From contig JAJNBC010000016.1 in the NCBI GenBank assembly GCA_021156085.1, forward strand, positions 1 through 42,047: DNA of 42,047 nucleotides, written 5' to 3'. How positions within the stretch are numbered: the first letter of the stretch is position 1; every line of letters starts with the position of its first letter. This stretch comes from Gammaproteobacteria bacterium (lineage in GTDB: Bacteria; Pseudomonadota; Gammaproteobacteria; DSM-16500). The notes beneath the pieces are model-generated. The model made no database searches and was not told the origin of the DNA. It saw nothing but the letters and a program-made list of their open reading frames with translations. Below, one piece after another: positions 1 to 9,449 of the stretch. Both the position numbers and the translations under genes were made by a program.

Positions 1-42
1 CAATCCCTCAATAAGACTAGACCTTCCGTCCAGCGTCGTTGC

Positions 43-70
43 ATTCTACAGACCTCTCCTCCTTTGTCAA
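43..70 (-). promoter_or_regulatory. rRNA-operon-type promoter reading off the left edge
   Basis: On the minus strand there is a perfect -35 TTGACA (plus-strand positions 65-70), a 16-nt spacer and a -10 TAGAAT (43-48). It is followed by a G/C-containing discriminator (GCAACGACGC) and preceded by an A/T-rich stretch resembling an UP element. It points towards position 1 and no ORF begins before the edge, so the transcript starts inside the window and its gene lies outside. In Pseudomonas aeruginosa the anmK-tyrS neighbourhood is followed by a 16S rRNA gene, so an rrn operon just off the edge is the likely target (inference). The rest of 1-251 is non-coding: the A/T-rich stretch between this promoter and the tyrS stop. 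I see no clear tyrS terminator there. Confidence 0.6.
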
Positions 71-251
71 CTCTGTTCTTTAAAAAAATTTATGGTATCT
101 CTTAATTAAATACCCACTCTCCAGAGCACCTTTCGTTTTAATGATTAAAAAAAATCCCTATCTGAATATTTTTTGATTGATTATAGCTGCACCTGCGTTT
201 ATTCTTCACAACCAGAGGATTTTTGCTTAAAAAAAGAAGTCATTAAATCGT

Positions 252-1454
252 TCAGGAAGGAGGAAGCTCACCTCTTACTTCCGCAAAACGTCTTTTGCCT
301 ACTTGCAGCACAATAGTCTCGCTTTCTTTCAAAACAAAATCCAGATCGCTTAAGCGTTCGCCATTTAATTTTACTGCCCCTTGATTAATCAATCTGATTG
401 CCTCCGAGGTACTACTTGCTAACCCCACTTCTTTGATGACATTAGCAATTTTTGTTCCTCCTTTTATCCCGAAGCTCTCTAACTGTTCCGGCATCATACC
501 TTGCTGAAATTGTTCTACAAATTTTTCGTGCGCATGTACCGCCGCTGCGTGATTATGAAATTGCTCTACCATTTCTTCCGCTAATAAAAATTTAATATCT
601 CTTGGATTTTTTCCTTCGGCTATTTCTCTCTTGAATTGTTGAATCTCAGTTAGGGATCGGGCGCTAATTAATTCAAAATAAATCCACATTGTTTCATCCG
701 ATAACGACATGATCTTCCCAAAAATTTCTTTGGGTGCCTCATCAATTCCAATATAATTTCCCAAAGATTTAGACATTTTTTTCACTCCGTCCAAACCAGG
801 CAATAAAGGCAGAGTAATGACAGTTTGAGGTTTTTGACCCGCATGTTTTTGCAATTCCCGGCCCATTAATAAATTAAACTTCTGATCTGTTCCCCCTAAC
901 TCTACATCTGCTTGCATTGCAACTGAATCATAGCCTTGCAGCAAAGGATAAAGAAATTCGTGGATCGCAATAGCTTGTCCTTGAGTATAACGTTTGTGAA
1001 AATCATCGCGCTCTAACATTCGTGCCACGGTATGCGTCGCCGCCAATTTAATTAAATCTACAGGGGTCAGCTTATCCATCCATTCTGAGTTATAACAAAT
1101 TTGAGTTTTTTCCGGATCAAGCACTTTAAAAACTTGTTTTTTATAGGTAGCTGCATTTTCAATAATCTGTTCTCGCGTTAAAGGTGGACGTGTTTCATTC
1201 TTCCCGGAAGGATCACCGATCATACCGGTAAAATCGCCAATTAAAAATAAAACGGTATGCCCTAATTTTTGAAATTGGTGCATTTTATTTAATAATACTG
1301 TATGACCCAAATGTAAATCCGGCGCCGTAGGATCAAACCCTGCTTTGATACGCAATGGTTTTCCACTTTCTAGCCTTTCACGGAAATCTGATTCTAGGAG
1401 AATCTCTTCTGTACCACGGCGAATAAGCGCTAATGATTCCTGCACCGAGCTCAT
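252..1454 (-). CDS. tyrS: tyrosyl-tRNA synthetase TyrS
   Basis: Class I aminoacyl-tRNA synthetase that charges tRNA-Tyr with tyrosine in the cytoplasm. The 400-residue length fits the TyrS2/TyrZ-like long form common in gammaproteobacteria such as Pseudomonas. The ATP-binding HIGH motif appears as HLGH (residues 48-51), followed by a [12 protein letters not shown] stretch. The KMSKS loop ([12 protein letters not shown]) lies near residue 230. A C-terminal S4 RNA-binding domain is visible in the last ~65 residues ([17 protein letters not shown]). It is divergent from anmK across a 62-nt gap and lies just upstream of the rRNA-type promoter at the left edge. The start is the only well-placed ATG. 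Confidence 0.97.
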   Translation of the reverse strand: MSSVQESLALIRRGTEEILLESDFRERLESGKPLRIKAGFDPTAPDLHLGHTVLLNKMHQFQKLGHTVLFLIGDFTGMIGDPSGKNETRPPLTREQIIENAATYKKQVFKVLDPEKTQICYNSEWMDKLTPVDLIKLAATHTVARMLERDDFHKRYTQGQAIAIHEFLYPLLQGYDSVAMQADVELGGTDQKFNLLMGRELQKHAGQKPQTVITLPLLPGLDGVKKMSKSLGNYIGIDEAPKEIFGKIMSLSDETMWIYFELISARSLTEIQQFKREIAEGKNPRDIKFLLAEEMVEQFHNHAAAVHAHEKFVEQFQQGMMPEQLESFGIKGGTKIANVIKEVGLASSTSEAIRLINQGAVKLNGERLSDLDFVLKESETIVLQVGKRRFAEVRGELPPS

Positions 1455-1486
1455 GTTTAGTCCTCATATAAAAAAGATAGAATTAT

Positions 1487-1499
1487 GGCATACTATGCC
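1487..1499. other. 13-nt palindrome in the tyrS/anmK divergent region
   Basis: GGCATACTATGCC is a perfect inverted repeat with a 1-nt centre in the 62-nt gap between the divergent tyrS and anmK starts. A TAGAAT hexamer (1478-1483) lies just before it on the plus strand and could be an anmK -10 box. Read on the minus strand, CATAAT follows the palindrome. It may be an operator or chance; only its symmetry and position support it. Confidence 0.25.
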
Positions 1500-1516
1500 G
1501 TTTAAAGGAAAAATAG

Positions 1517-2608
1517 ATGAGTGAACTTTACATAGGCTTGATGTCTGGTACAAGCGTAGACGGCATTAATGCTGCGGTAGTTAATTTTGGCGAAAATCCA
1601 CCTAAACTGGTTCATCATTATTATTACAAATTCTCCTCTGATCTGAGGCAAACTATTCTAAGGCTCTGCCAACCCGCCCCCAACGAAATCAAGCGCATGG
1701 GTGACCTTGATATTCTACTCGGTAAACTATTTGCCGATACCATACATACTTTATTAGAACAAAGCCAAATTTCGGCTAAGCAAATACGCGCCATTGGCAG
1801 TCATGGGCAAACCATTCGCCACCATCCCAATCACCAATTTACCCTTCAAATTGGCGACCCCAATATCATCGCAGCGGAAACGGGTATCACGACCATCACC
1901 GATTTTCGACGCCGCGATATAGCCCATGGTGGCCAAGGCGCACCTTTAGCTCCTGCATTTCACGAAGCGGTTTTCGCTAAAGCAGAACATCATCGGGCAA
2001 TAGTCAATATAGGTGGCATTGCAAATATCACTCTTTTGCCTGCCGCTCGACAAACAATACTAGGTTTTGATACGGGACCTGGCAATACATTATTAGATGC
2101 TTGGATTGAAAAACATTTGCAACAACCATACGACCAGGAGGGTGCATGGGCTCGCCAAGGTAGCATACACAAACCATTACTAGAAAAATTATTAGCTGAT
2201 CGATTTTTTCATCTGCCTGCCCCTAAAAGCACAGGACGAGAGTATTTTAATCTTGGGTGGCTAGAAAATTATTTACCTCCATCAGTATCTCCGGTGAATG
2301 TACAAGCTACATTAGTTGCTCTAACCGCAGAAAGTATTATGGCTAATATCAAAAACTATTTTAAACAAGGTGAAATATTTATTTGTGGTGGCGGCGTGCA
2401 TAATAAACTACTTATGGAATACTTAAAAATAAATGCAACTCCTCTCTCCGTTCATTCAACACAGGAGCTTGGGATTGACCCAGATTGGGTCGAAGCAATG
2501 GCTTTTGCCTGGCTAGCAAAACAAACTCTTGCGGGTCAACCAGGAAATATCACGACAGTAACAGGCGCTAAGCAATCTGCAATATTGGGAGGTATCTATC
2601 AAGCATAA
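1517..2608 (+). CDS. anmK: anhydro-N-acetylmuramic acid kinase AnmK
   Basis: Phosphorylates and opens 1,6-anhydro-MurNAc to MurNAc-6-phosphate during peptidoglycan recycling in the cytoplasm. The N-terminal GLMSGTSVDGINAAVV is the family ATP-binding signature. IGSHGQTIRHHP, IGGIANIT and GFDTGPGNTLLDAW are further conserved blocks, and the C-terminal FICGGGVHNKLLM closes the ASKHA fold. The 363-residue length is normal (E. coli about 369). The ATG at 1517 has AAAGGAAAA upstream as ribosome-binding site. It is divergent from tyrS, a pairing also known in pseudomonads. No other recycling genes are adjacent. Confidence 0.96.
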   Translation: MSELYIGLMSGTSVDGINAAVVNFGENPPKLVHHYYYKFSSDLRQTILRLCQPAPNEIKRMGDLDILLGKLFADTIHTLLEQSQISAKQIRAIGSHGQTIRHHPNHQFTLQIGDPNIIAAETGITTITDFRRRDIAHGGQGAPLAPAFHEAVFAKAEHHRAIVNIGGIANITLLPAARQTILGFDTGPGNTLLDAWIEKHLQQPYDQEGAWARQGSIHKPLLEKLLADRFFHLPAPKSTGREYFNLGWLENYLPPSVSPVNVQATLVALTAESIMANIKNYFKQGEIFICGGGVHNKLLMEYLKINATPLSVHSTQELGIDPDWVEAMAFAWLAKQTLAGQPGNITTVTGAKQSAILGGIYQA

Positions 2609-2654
2609 GAACCTTCCTCATCGTAAATACGTAGGATCATAAAAATTCTAATAG

Positions 2655-2888
2655 TATATTGTTAGAGGCATATTATTAGGAGGAACTATTACTGCCAAAG
2701 AAGGAATGCATCTACATGTAGGGGTAGCAAACACAACTGGCCAAACGGTGGGTGGGCAGCTAATGGATGGTAATATTATTTATACTACGGTAGAAATTGC
2801 AATTGTTGAACTTCCTTCTAGGGCTTTCTTCCGCGAACTAGCTTCAACTTATGGGCACCGAGAATTAGTAGTGAAAAATTTGTCTTAA
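2655..2888 (+). pseudogene. C-terminal fragment of a PPC/DUF296-domain protein
   Basis: The open frame after a TAG at 2652 reads through GGTITAKEGMHLHVGVA, GGQLMDG, IIYTTVEIAIVELP and GHRELVV. This is the second half of the PPC (plants and prokaryotes conserved, DUF296) domain, which has the conserved xHLHV...GGHL..G...TTAEI pattern. Intact bacterial members are about 130-145 residues, whereas only about 77 codons remain here and just 46 bp separate the anmK stop from the TAG, so the N-terminal half is deleted. The first in-frame ATG (2706) lies inside the domain. A typical histidine in GGHL is a glutamine here. I treat it as a relic; a 60-aa product from 2706 cannot be excluded. Confidence 0.6.
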
Positions 2889-2897
2889 ACAATAAAA

Positions 2898-4997
2898 TTA
2901 TACCTGGCCATACCGTGTATTGTCTCGTAACCAGCGCTTGATAAGAAGAGGAATTCGCTCGGGATACTCTTTCAAAAAAATATTCGCCGCCGCCTGTACA
3001 GCAGGAAATAAATCGCTATCTCGCATAAGATCTGCAATACGCAAAGAAATATCGCCTGTTTGTTTGGTACCTAATACTTCGCCCGGCCCACGTAATTCCA
3101 AATCACATTGCGCGATCTTAAAACCGTCTGTCGTTTCCCGCATCACCGCTAAACGCTCTTTGGCAAATCGCGCAAGCGGTGGTTGATAAAGTAGCAAACA
3201 ATGACTTTCAATAGCACCTCGGCCAACTCGACCACGCAATTGATGTAATTGCGCCAATCCCAAGCGCTCAGCATTTTCGATTACCATTAAACTTGCCCTA
3301 GGCACATCCACCCCCACTTCAATCACCGTAGTAGAAACCAATAAATGAACATCTCCTTCTTTAAAACTATGCATGACTTTTACCTTATCTACTGCTTTCA
3401 TCCGACCGTGTAATAAAGCAATTTTTAATTCTGGCAAGGCGGCACTCAGCACCATCGCAGTATTTTCCGCAGCTTGGCACTGCAGCATGTCTGATTCTTC
3501 GATCAAAGTGCAAACCCAATAAGCTTGCCGACCTAATATACAAGCTTCATGTATTCTCGTTAATATCTCATCACGGCGATCATTCGAAATCACGCGAGTT
3601 AGCACAGGAATGCGACCAGGAGGCAATTCATCAATAACAGAACAATCTAAATCTGCATACATACTCATAGCTAATGTCCTAGGAATGGGCGTGGCTGTCA
3701 TGATAAGTTGATGGGGATAATTATTTTTATAAATCCCTTTTTCACGTAGCAAAGCACGTTGCTGTACACCAAAGCGGTGCTGTTCATCCACAACGATTAA
3801 AGCTAGCTTAGAAAATTCGATATTTTTTTGAAGAATAGCATGGGTACCTATAATTACTTGAGCTTTACCTGTTGCAATATCAAGCAATACTTCTTGCCGT
3901 AAAGTAGCTTTAATTTGTCTTGATAAAACCACTACTTTGATACCCAAAGGTTCGAACCATCTCTGAAAAGTATGGTAATGTTGCTCTACTAAGAGCTCTG
4001 TAGGTGCTAATATAGCGGCTTGACAACCATGCTCAATCGCTTGCAATACAGACAACGCTGCAACTACGGTTTTTCCTGACCCGACATCGCCTTGAACCAA
4101 ACGTAACATAGGACGTGCGAGACATAAATCTTGATGAATTTCTTCTATAACTTTTTTCTGCGCTGTGGTTAACTGAAAAGGAAGGGATTCTAAAAATTTT
4201 CTTTCTAAAACCTGACTTCGCGATAAGGAAATAGCCTGTTGTACTTGAAATAAATTTTTCACACTTAATAAGCTTAAACGGTGTGCCAATAATTCTTCAA
4301 ACACTAATCTTTTTTGAGAATGGTGTTGTCGTTCGAGCAATAAATCAATGGACGTACCTACGGGGGGGCGATGTACAAAATGCAAAGCTTCACTGAGAGT
4401 GGGAAATCTTAATTTTTTCAAAATAGGGGAAGGTAAAATATCTTGTAACAAACTGTCTTTATCAAGTAATTGCAATGCTTGAGTCATTAATTTTCGCCAA
4501 GTAATCTGACTTAATCCCTCGGTAGTAGGATAAATAGGCGTGAGATTTTGCTCTATAGCAACAACGGTTTCTTGCTCGGCAGGCCTATACTCAGGATGAA
4601 TCATTTCTAATCCATACATACCCCGACGGACTTCCCCAAAACAACGCAAGCGCACACCTACTTGCAGCGCTTTTATTTGCAGGGAATTTAAATAAAAAAA
4701 ACGCAAATGCACACGCCCCGTGCGATCTTCCAATCGACATAGTAACTTGGTGCGCCCGCCTTTAGGGGTAGACACAGCAACCATCTCCCCTTCGATAACC
4801 ACATGATTGCCTGGCATGATATCCCCAATACAATGAACACGAGTACGGTCTTGATAACGGAAAGGGAGATGAAATAATAAATCTTGTACATGCTGGATAC
4901 CTAAACGCGCTAACCGTTCGGCAATGCGCTGACCTACACCTCTCAAGTGCTGACAGGAAAGCGAGCTGAGATCGATAAAGGAAGGTTGAGATTTCAT
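2898..4997 (-). CDS. recG: ATP-dependent DNA helicase RecG
   Basis: Superfamily 2 helicase that regresses stalled forks and processes Holliday junctions. The N-terminal wedge domain contains LRGVGQRIAERLARLGI and the QDLLFHLPFRYQDRTR signature. The helicase core shows Walker A GDVGSGKTVVAAL, the motif II variant DEQHRFGVQQR, TATPIPRTLAM and QLRGRVGRG. I place the start at 4997 because the ATG there is preceded by AAGGAG with 7-nt spacing and gives 699 residues, close to the E. coli protein (693). An upstream ATG at 5030 lacks a ribosome-binding site. It is divergent from tRNA-Leu, whose promoter lies immediately upstream of its start. The stop is 9 nt from the PPC relic. Confidence 0.97.
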   Translation of the reverse strand: MKSQPSFIDLSSLSCQHLRGVGQRIAERLARLGIQHVQDLLFHLPFRYQDRTRVHCIGDIMPGNHVVIEGEMVAVSTPKGGRTKLLCRLEDRTGRVHLRFFYLNSLQIKALQVGVRLRCFGEVRRGMYGLEMIHPEYRPAEQETVVAIEQNLTPIYPTTEGLSQITWRKLMTQALQLLDKDSLLQDILPSPILKKLRFPTLSEALHFVHRPPVGTSIDLLLERQHHSQKRLVFEELLAHRLSLLSVKNLFQVQQAISLSRSQVLERKFLESLPFQLTTAQKKVIEEIHQDLCLARPMLRLVQGDVGSGKTVVAALSVLQAIEHGCQAAILAPTELLVEQHYHTFQRWFEPLGIKVVVLSRQIKATLRQEVLLDIATGKAQVIIGTHAILQKNIEFSKLALIVVDEQHRFGVQQRALLREKGIYKNNYPHQLIMTATPIPRTLAMSMYADLDCSVIDELPPGRIPVLTRVISNDRRDEILTRIHEACILGRQAYWVCTLIEESDMLQCQAAENTAMVLSAALPELKIALLHGRMKAVDKVKVMHSFKEGDVHLLVSTTVIEVGVDVPRASLMVIENAERLGLAQLHQLRGRVGRGAIESHCLLLYQPPLARFAKERLAVMRETTDGFKIAQCDLELRGPGEVLGTKQTGDISLRIADLMRDSDLFPAVQAAANIFLKEYPERIPLLIKRWLRDNTRYGQV

Positions 4998-5023
4998 ATG
5001 AAACTCCTTGCCCCAGAATAATT

Positions 5024-5052
5024 TTGACAATAAAGCAATTTCTTATTAGAGT
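5024..5052 (+). promoter_or_regulatory. promoter of tRNA-Leu
   Basis: A perfect -35 TTGACA (5024-5029), a 17-nt spacer and a -10-like TAGAGT (5047-5052) end 10 nt before the mature tRNA 5' end. Transcription would start about 3-4 nt upstream of the tRNA. The discriminator is GCAACCTCAC, of the type seen at stringently controlled stable-RNA promoters (inference). Confidence 0.6.
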
Positions 5053-5062
5053 GCAACCTCAC

Positions 5063-5146
5063 GCCGAGGTGGTGAAACTGGTAGACACGCAAGTTTCAGG
5101 TACTTGTGGGGGCAACCCTGTGGAGGTTCGAGTCCTCTCCTCGGCA
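5063..5146 (+). tRNA. leuT: tRNA-Leu (anticodon CAG)
   Basis: Class II tRNA. The acceptor stem GCCGAGG (5063-5069) pairs perfectly with CCTCGGC (5139-5145), with discriminator A at 5146. The anticodon stem CAAGT/ACTTG encloses the loop TTCAGGT, giving anticodon CAG. The variable arm is long (TGGGGGCAACCCTG) and the T-loop is TTCGAGT. The 3' CCA is not encoded. It sits on the plus strand between the minus-strand genes recG and purA and uses its own promoter. The specificity is certain from the anticodon; the symbol is only a conventional one. Confidence 0.95.
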
Positions 5147-5172
5147 AATCTAGTTTTAAACAGTCAGGCGCG

Positions 5173-6480
<1,308 letters not shown>

Positions 6481-6568
6481 TCACTTATTCCTAATTTATA
6501 TTTTTTATTAAATAATCTAAGAACTTCATTAATATTTCAGCAGAGGAGATCCATAAGCCCTCACTTAC

Positions 6569-7486
6569 TTATGAAGTTATTTTCTTGCCCTTATTGGTTG
6601 GTTCCCCCTGAAAATAATGAAAAAAGCGTCCTTCAGGTTTTAGCACTAGGATATCATTCTTATCTCTAAAACTATTTTCATAAGCTTCTAAGCTACGGTA
6701 AAAAGCATAAAAAGCAGGATCGCTATTATAGGTTTTGGCATAAATTCCTGCCGCTTCTTCGTCTCCTTTGGCACGGATAGCCGCGCCCTGCATTAAAGCT
6801 CTGGCTTTAATGACTGTGACTTCTTGATCTGCCAACGCTCTAATTTCTTCTGATTTTTCCATACCACCCGCACGCTTCGCCTCAGCAAATTGTTTACGTT
6901 CAGTCGCCATACGCTTAAAAACAGAATCCATTACATCTTTAGGCAAAGTAATCTGTTGAATACGCACATCCACTACACTCACACCTTGATCTTTGCCAAT
7001 GTGATCCGCTTGCTCTTTAATTGTAGCCATCATGTTTGCACGGTCCGTAGAAATAGCTTGAATGCTCGTGCGTCTACCATATTCAGCACGCACAATATCA
7101 TTGATGCGCTGCTCTAACAGTGTTTCTGCCCAATGCACGCTACCCCCCGTGCTAGTATAGAACTTGGTTAAATCGTTAATACGCCATTTTGCAAAATATT
7201 CAATTAGAAGATAGGTTTGCTCTTTAGTTACCACAGTCAAGGGACGTAAAGCAGGAGTAGCAAGCTCTTGCATACGCATATCAAAATAACGCACATGATC
7301 AATAATAGGAATTTTGAAATGCAATCCTGGTTCTTGCATTGCAGGTTGCTCAGTCTTCCCATCTTTCACAATGCGGCCTAAACGTAAAACAAATGCACTT
7401 TCACCTTCATTCACTGTAAAAACACTAAAAAATAAGACTACTAATAATCCAATTATCGCTACCCCCAGATTTTTAATTAGCCTCAT
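6569..7486 (-). CDS. hflC: HflC, FtsH protease modulator
   Basis: SPFH/band-7 (prohibitin-like) inner-membrane protein that forms a large complex with HflK around FtsH and restrains its proteolysis. One N-terminal membrane segment (about residues 5-24) is followed by the periplasmic band-7 domain (VNEGESAFVLRLGRI near residue 30) and an Ala/Glu/Lys-rich helix. I chose the ATG at 7486 (MRLIKNLG, 305 aa). It overlaps the hflK stop by 14 nt, has GAGG upstream inside hflK, and matches the E. coli start. An upstream ATG would add 15 unlikely residues. Translational coupling with hflK is likely. Confidence 0.95.
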   Translation of the reverse strand: MRLIKNLGVAIIGLLVVLFFSVFTVNEGESAFVLRLGRIVKDGKTEQPAMQEPGLHFKIPIIDHVRYFDMRMQELATPALRPLTVVTKEQTYLLIEYFAKWRINDLTKFYTSTGGSVHWAETLLEQRINDIVRAEYGRRTSIQAISTDRANMMATIKEQADHIGKDQGVSVVDVRIQQITLPKDVMDSVFKRMATERKQFAEAKRAGGMEKSEEIRALADQEVTVIKARALMQGAAIRAKGDEEAAGIYAKTYNSDPAFYAFYRSLEAYENSFRDKNDILVLKPEGRFFHYFQGEPTNKGKKITS

Positions 7487-8696
7487 TTTTGACCTCCACA
7501 TCAGTGGTGTGACTCGCATTATTTTCTGCAATATGATGACGGCTCGCTATTGTCGGTAAATTTACTTGCGCACCAGGGTTTATTTTTACAATATTTTTAT
7601 TCACTAGTTTGTCTAATGGTAAGTAAATTAAATTGTTGGTTGCATTCGCATCAATTAGCACTTTGCTTGTATTTTGTAATACTGTTTGCATTGTCTCAAG
7701 ATACATACGTTCACGCGTAATATCCGGCGCACCCGTATAAACTTTCACTATTGCCTGATACTTTGCAATGTTTGCCTGTGCTCGCAACACCACTTGTTGT
7801 TGATAAGCATTAGCATCTGCAAGGATCCTAGCGGCCATACCTTGCGCGATAGGCACAACCTTACTCGCATACGCCTGCGCCTGCTGCACATAGGTCGCTT
7901 TATCTTGATCTGCTCGATTCACATCACTAAAAGCAGCCCGGACTTGATCAGGCGCTTGTACCTTACGCAACGTCACGGTAATCACTTCTAAACCTGCATT
8001 ATAGGAGGCCAGTACTTGCTTAACCCGTCCTAAAATTCCTGAACTTAACATTTCTCGACCTGTTGTCAATACTTCATCCAATTTCATTTGACCAACCATG
8101 TCAGATAATGCGCCTGAAGCAACTGCTTTAATCGTTGCATCGGGATCAACAATATTAAACAAGTAAGCCCGCGGATCATTGATCCTATATTGTACATTCA
8201 ATTCTACATTGACTAAGTTTTTAGATTGATCAGAGAGCTCTATGATTTTTTTGGCGGTATTAATAGGACTGGGTAAATCATTCTGATCGGAGGATTTAGT
8301 AATGAAATCACCTTGAAGAGAAAAAGAATAGATTTTTTGCACATCAAGTAAATATTTAGTATCTATAAAACGTGCAAACCAATGTAAGCCCGGTTGCACC
8401 GTATCGGAATACTGCCCAAAACGCAGAATCACTGCTTCCTCAGCCGGATTAACAATAAATAATCCTGACAAAATCCAAGTAGCCAATACAATGGCCATTA
8501 CAATTCCCACAACAAACCTGAGCTCATGATTCAGTGAAGGCTGCCAAGAGAGATTGCCTGTTTTGTGAACGAAAAAAAACCGCAATTTTTTGATTAAATC
8601 ACGCAGGAATTTATCCAGATCAGGTGGTTTTGGCTCTTTTTTTCCATTCCATGGATCAGTATTTTTGCCACTTCCTCCCGGCTCATTCCACGGCAT
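7473..8696 (-). CDS. hflK: HflK, FtsH protease modulator
   Basis: Partner of HflC in the membrane-bound FtsH-regulating complex. The N-terminus is Gly/Pro/Asn-rich (MPWNEPGGSGKNTDPWNG), as usual for HflK. One membrane segment lies near residues 69-88, followed by the band-7 domain (VNPAEEAVILRFGQYSDTVQPGLHW). A long Ala/Gln-rich helix follows (QQAQAYASKVVPIAQGMA), then an Asn-rich tail. At 407 residues it is slightly shorter than E. coli (419). The ATG at 8696 has TAGGAGATATCT upstream. It follows hfq by about 150 nt, the place where hflX sits in most gammaproteobacteria. Confidence 0.96.
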   Translation of the reverse strand: MPWNEPGGSGKNTDPWNGKKEPKPPDLDKFLRDLIKKLRFFFVHKTGNLSWQPSLNHELRFVVGIVMAIVLATWILSGLFIVNPAEEAVILRFGQYSDTVQPGLHWFARFIDTKYLLDVQKIYSFSLQGDFITKSSDQNDLPSPINTAKKIIELSDQSKNLVNVELNVQYRINDPRAYLFNIVDPDATIKAVASGALSDMVGQMKLDEVLTTGREMLSSGILGRVKQVLASYNAGLEVITVTLRKVQAPDQVRAAFSDVNRADQDKATYVQQAQAYASKVVPIAQGMAARILADANAYQQQVVLRAQANIAKYQAIVKVYTGAPDITRERMYLETMQTVLQNTSKVLIDANATNNLIYLPLDKLVNKNIVKINPGAQVNLPTIASRHHIAENNASHTTDVEVKNEAN

Positions 8697-8823
8697 AGAT
8701 ATCTCCTATTGGGGACATTCTCAAACCCTCAATTTTAGAGGGCAATGAAGCTACACGCAACCAAAAAACTTTGTTAAGTTCTTTAATTATGAGCCGGCGG
8801 AAACAAACGCGCATTAAAGTAGC

Positions 8824-8854
8824 ATAGTATTGTCTTAATTAAGACCAATACTAT
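8824..8854. other. Near-perfect 31-nt palindrome over the hfq stop codon
   Basis: The arms ATAGTATTGTCTTAA and TTAAGACCAATACTAT pair along 15 bp with one bulged G, and there is essentially no loop. The hfq stop codon (8851-8853) lies inside the repeat. In the hfq transcript it would form a strong hairpin, but the bases after it (GCTACTTTAATG) are not a U tract. It is therefore not a classical Rho-independent terminator; it may be a stability or processing hairpin, or a protein-binding palindrome. The remaining hfq-hflK spacer contains a weaker 5-bp hairpin (CCCTC/GAGGG) near 8730. Confidence 0.5.
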
Positions 8855-9141
8855 TCTTTTTCTTTATCTAAAGGTAAAGCAGCTCCAGCTCCATTCTGGC
8901 TACTATTATTATGGTTACTGTAATCCAAAGGTGAAGCCACATTACGCGATGGAACAACGGTAGAAATAGCATGTTTATATACCATTTGACTCACCACGTT
9001 TTTTAACAACACCACGAATTGATCAAAGGATTCAATTAATCCTTGTAGTTTTATTCCATTCACCAGGTAGATCGAGACAGGAATCTTTTCTTTACGTAGC
9101 GTATTTAAGAAAGGATCTTGTAATGACGGCCCTTTTGTCAT
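8851..9141 (-). CDS. hfq: RNA chaperone Hfq
   Basis: Hexameric Sm-like protein that pairs small RNAs with mRNAs. The Sm1 motif ([29 protein letters not shown]) and Sm2 motif ([12 protein letters not shown]) are nearly identical to E. coli. The variable C-terminal tail is about 26 residues, ending in DKEKE, shorter than the E. coli tail. I chose the ATG at 9141 ([10 protein letters not shown], 96 aa) by homology and because GGAG lies 9 nt upstream. Upstream ATGs at 9156 and 9174 would add [11 protein letters not shown]. It heads the hfq-hflK-hflC-purA group; miaA, its usual upstream neighbour, is 6.2 kb away. Confidence 0.98.
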   Translation of the reverse strand: MTKGPSLQDPFLNTLRKEKIPVSIYLVNGIKLQGLIESFDQFVVLLKNVVSQMVYKHAISTVVPSRNVASPLDYSNHNNSSQNGAGAALPLDKEKE

Positions 9142-9189
9142 ATTTTTATTCTCCATTGTTGGTTCTCTAAACATAAAAAATTGCGCAAA

Positions 9190-9217
9190 ATAATACTGCC
9201 AAAGGTATAATAATCAA
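9190..9217 (-). promoter_or_regulatory. Candidate hfq promoter
   Basis: On the minus strand TTGATT (plus positions 9212-9217), a 16-nt spacer and TATTAT (9190-9195) lie about 50 nt before the hfq ATG. An alternative pairing is TTGAGT, 18 nt, TATTAT slightly upstream. A promoter is needed here because hfq is detached from the miaA operon. The rest of 9218-9449 has no gene longer than about 20 codons. Confidence 0.45.
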
Positions 9218-9449
9218 CGCGTTGAGAATAACTCAATATTTTACAGACAGCAAGAGATTCCTCTCATCATAATGTAGAGCTAATGTCTTACGCCCTCTGC
9301 TGCTTATGCTCAATTGCAGATGCAGATGATTTTCTTTACCATATGTGATGGGATCAAGAAGAAATTAGAGTCTGTTAGTAACTCGCCGAGCTGGGCCTAC
9401 ATAAGCCCCGCTAACTCTTAAAATATATCCATACATTGGGCATTCAACC

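Noticed and set aside
9285-9350. A 21-codon frame (MSYALCCLCSIADADDF...) in the hfq upstream region
   Set aside because: It is short, has no ribosome-binding site and no independent support.
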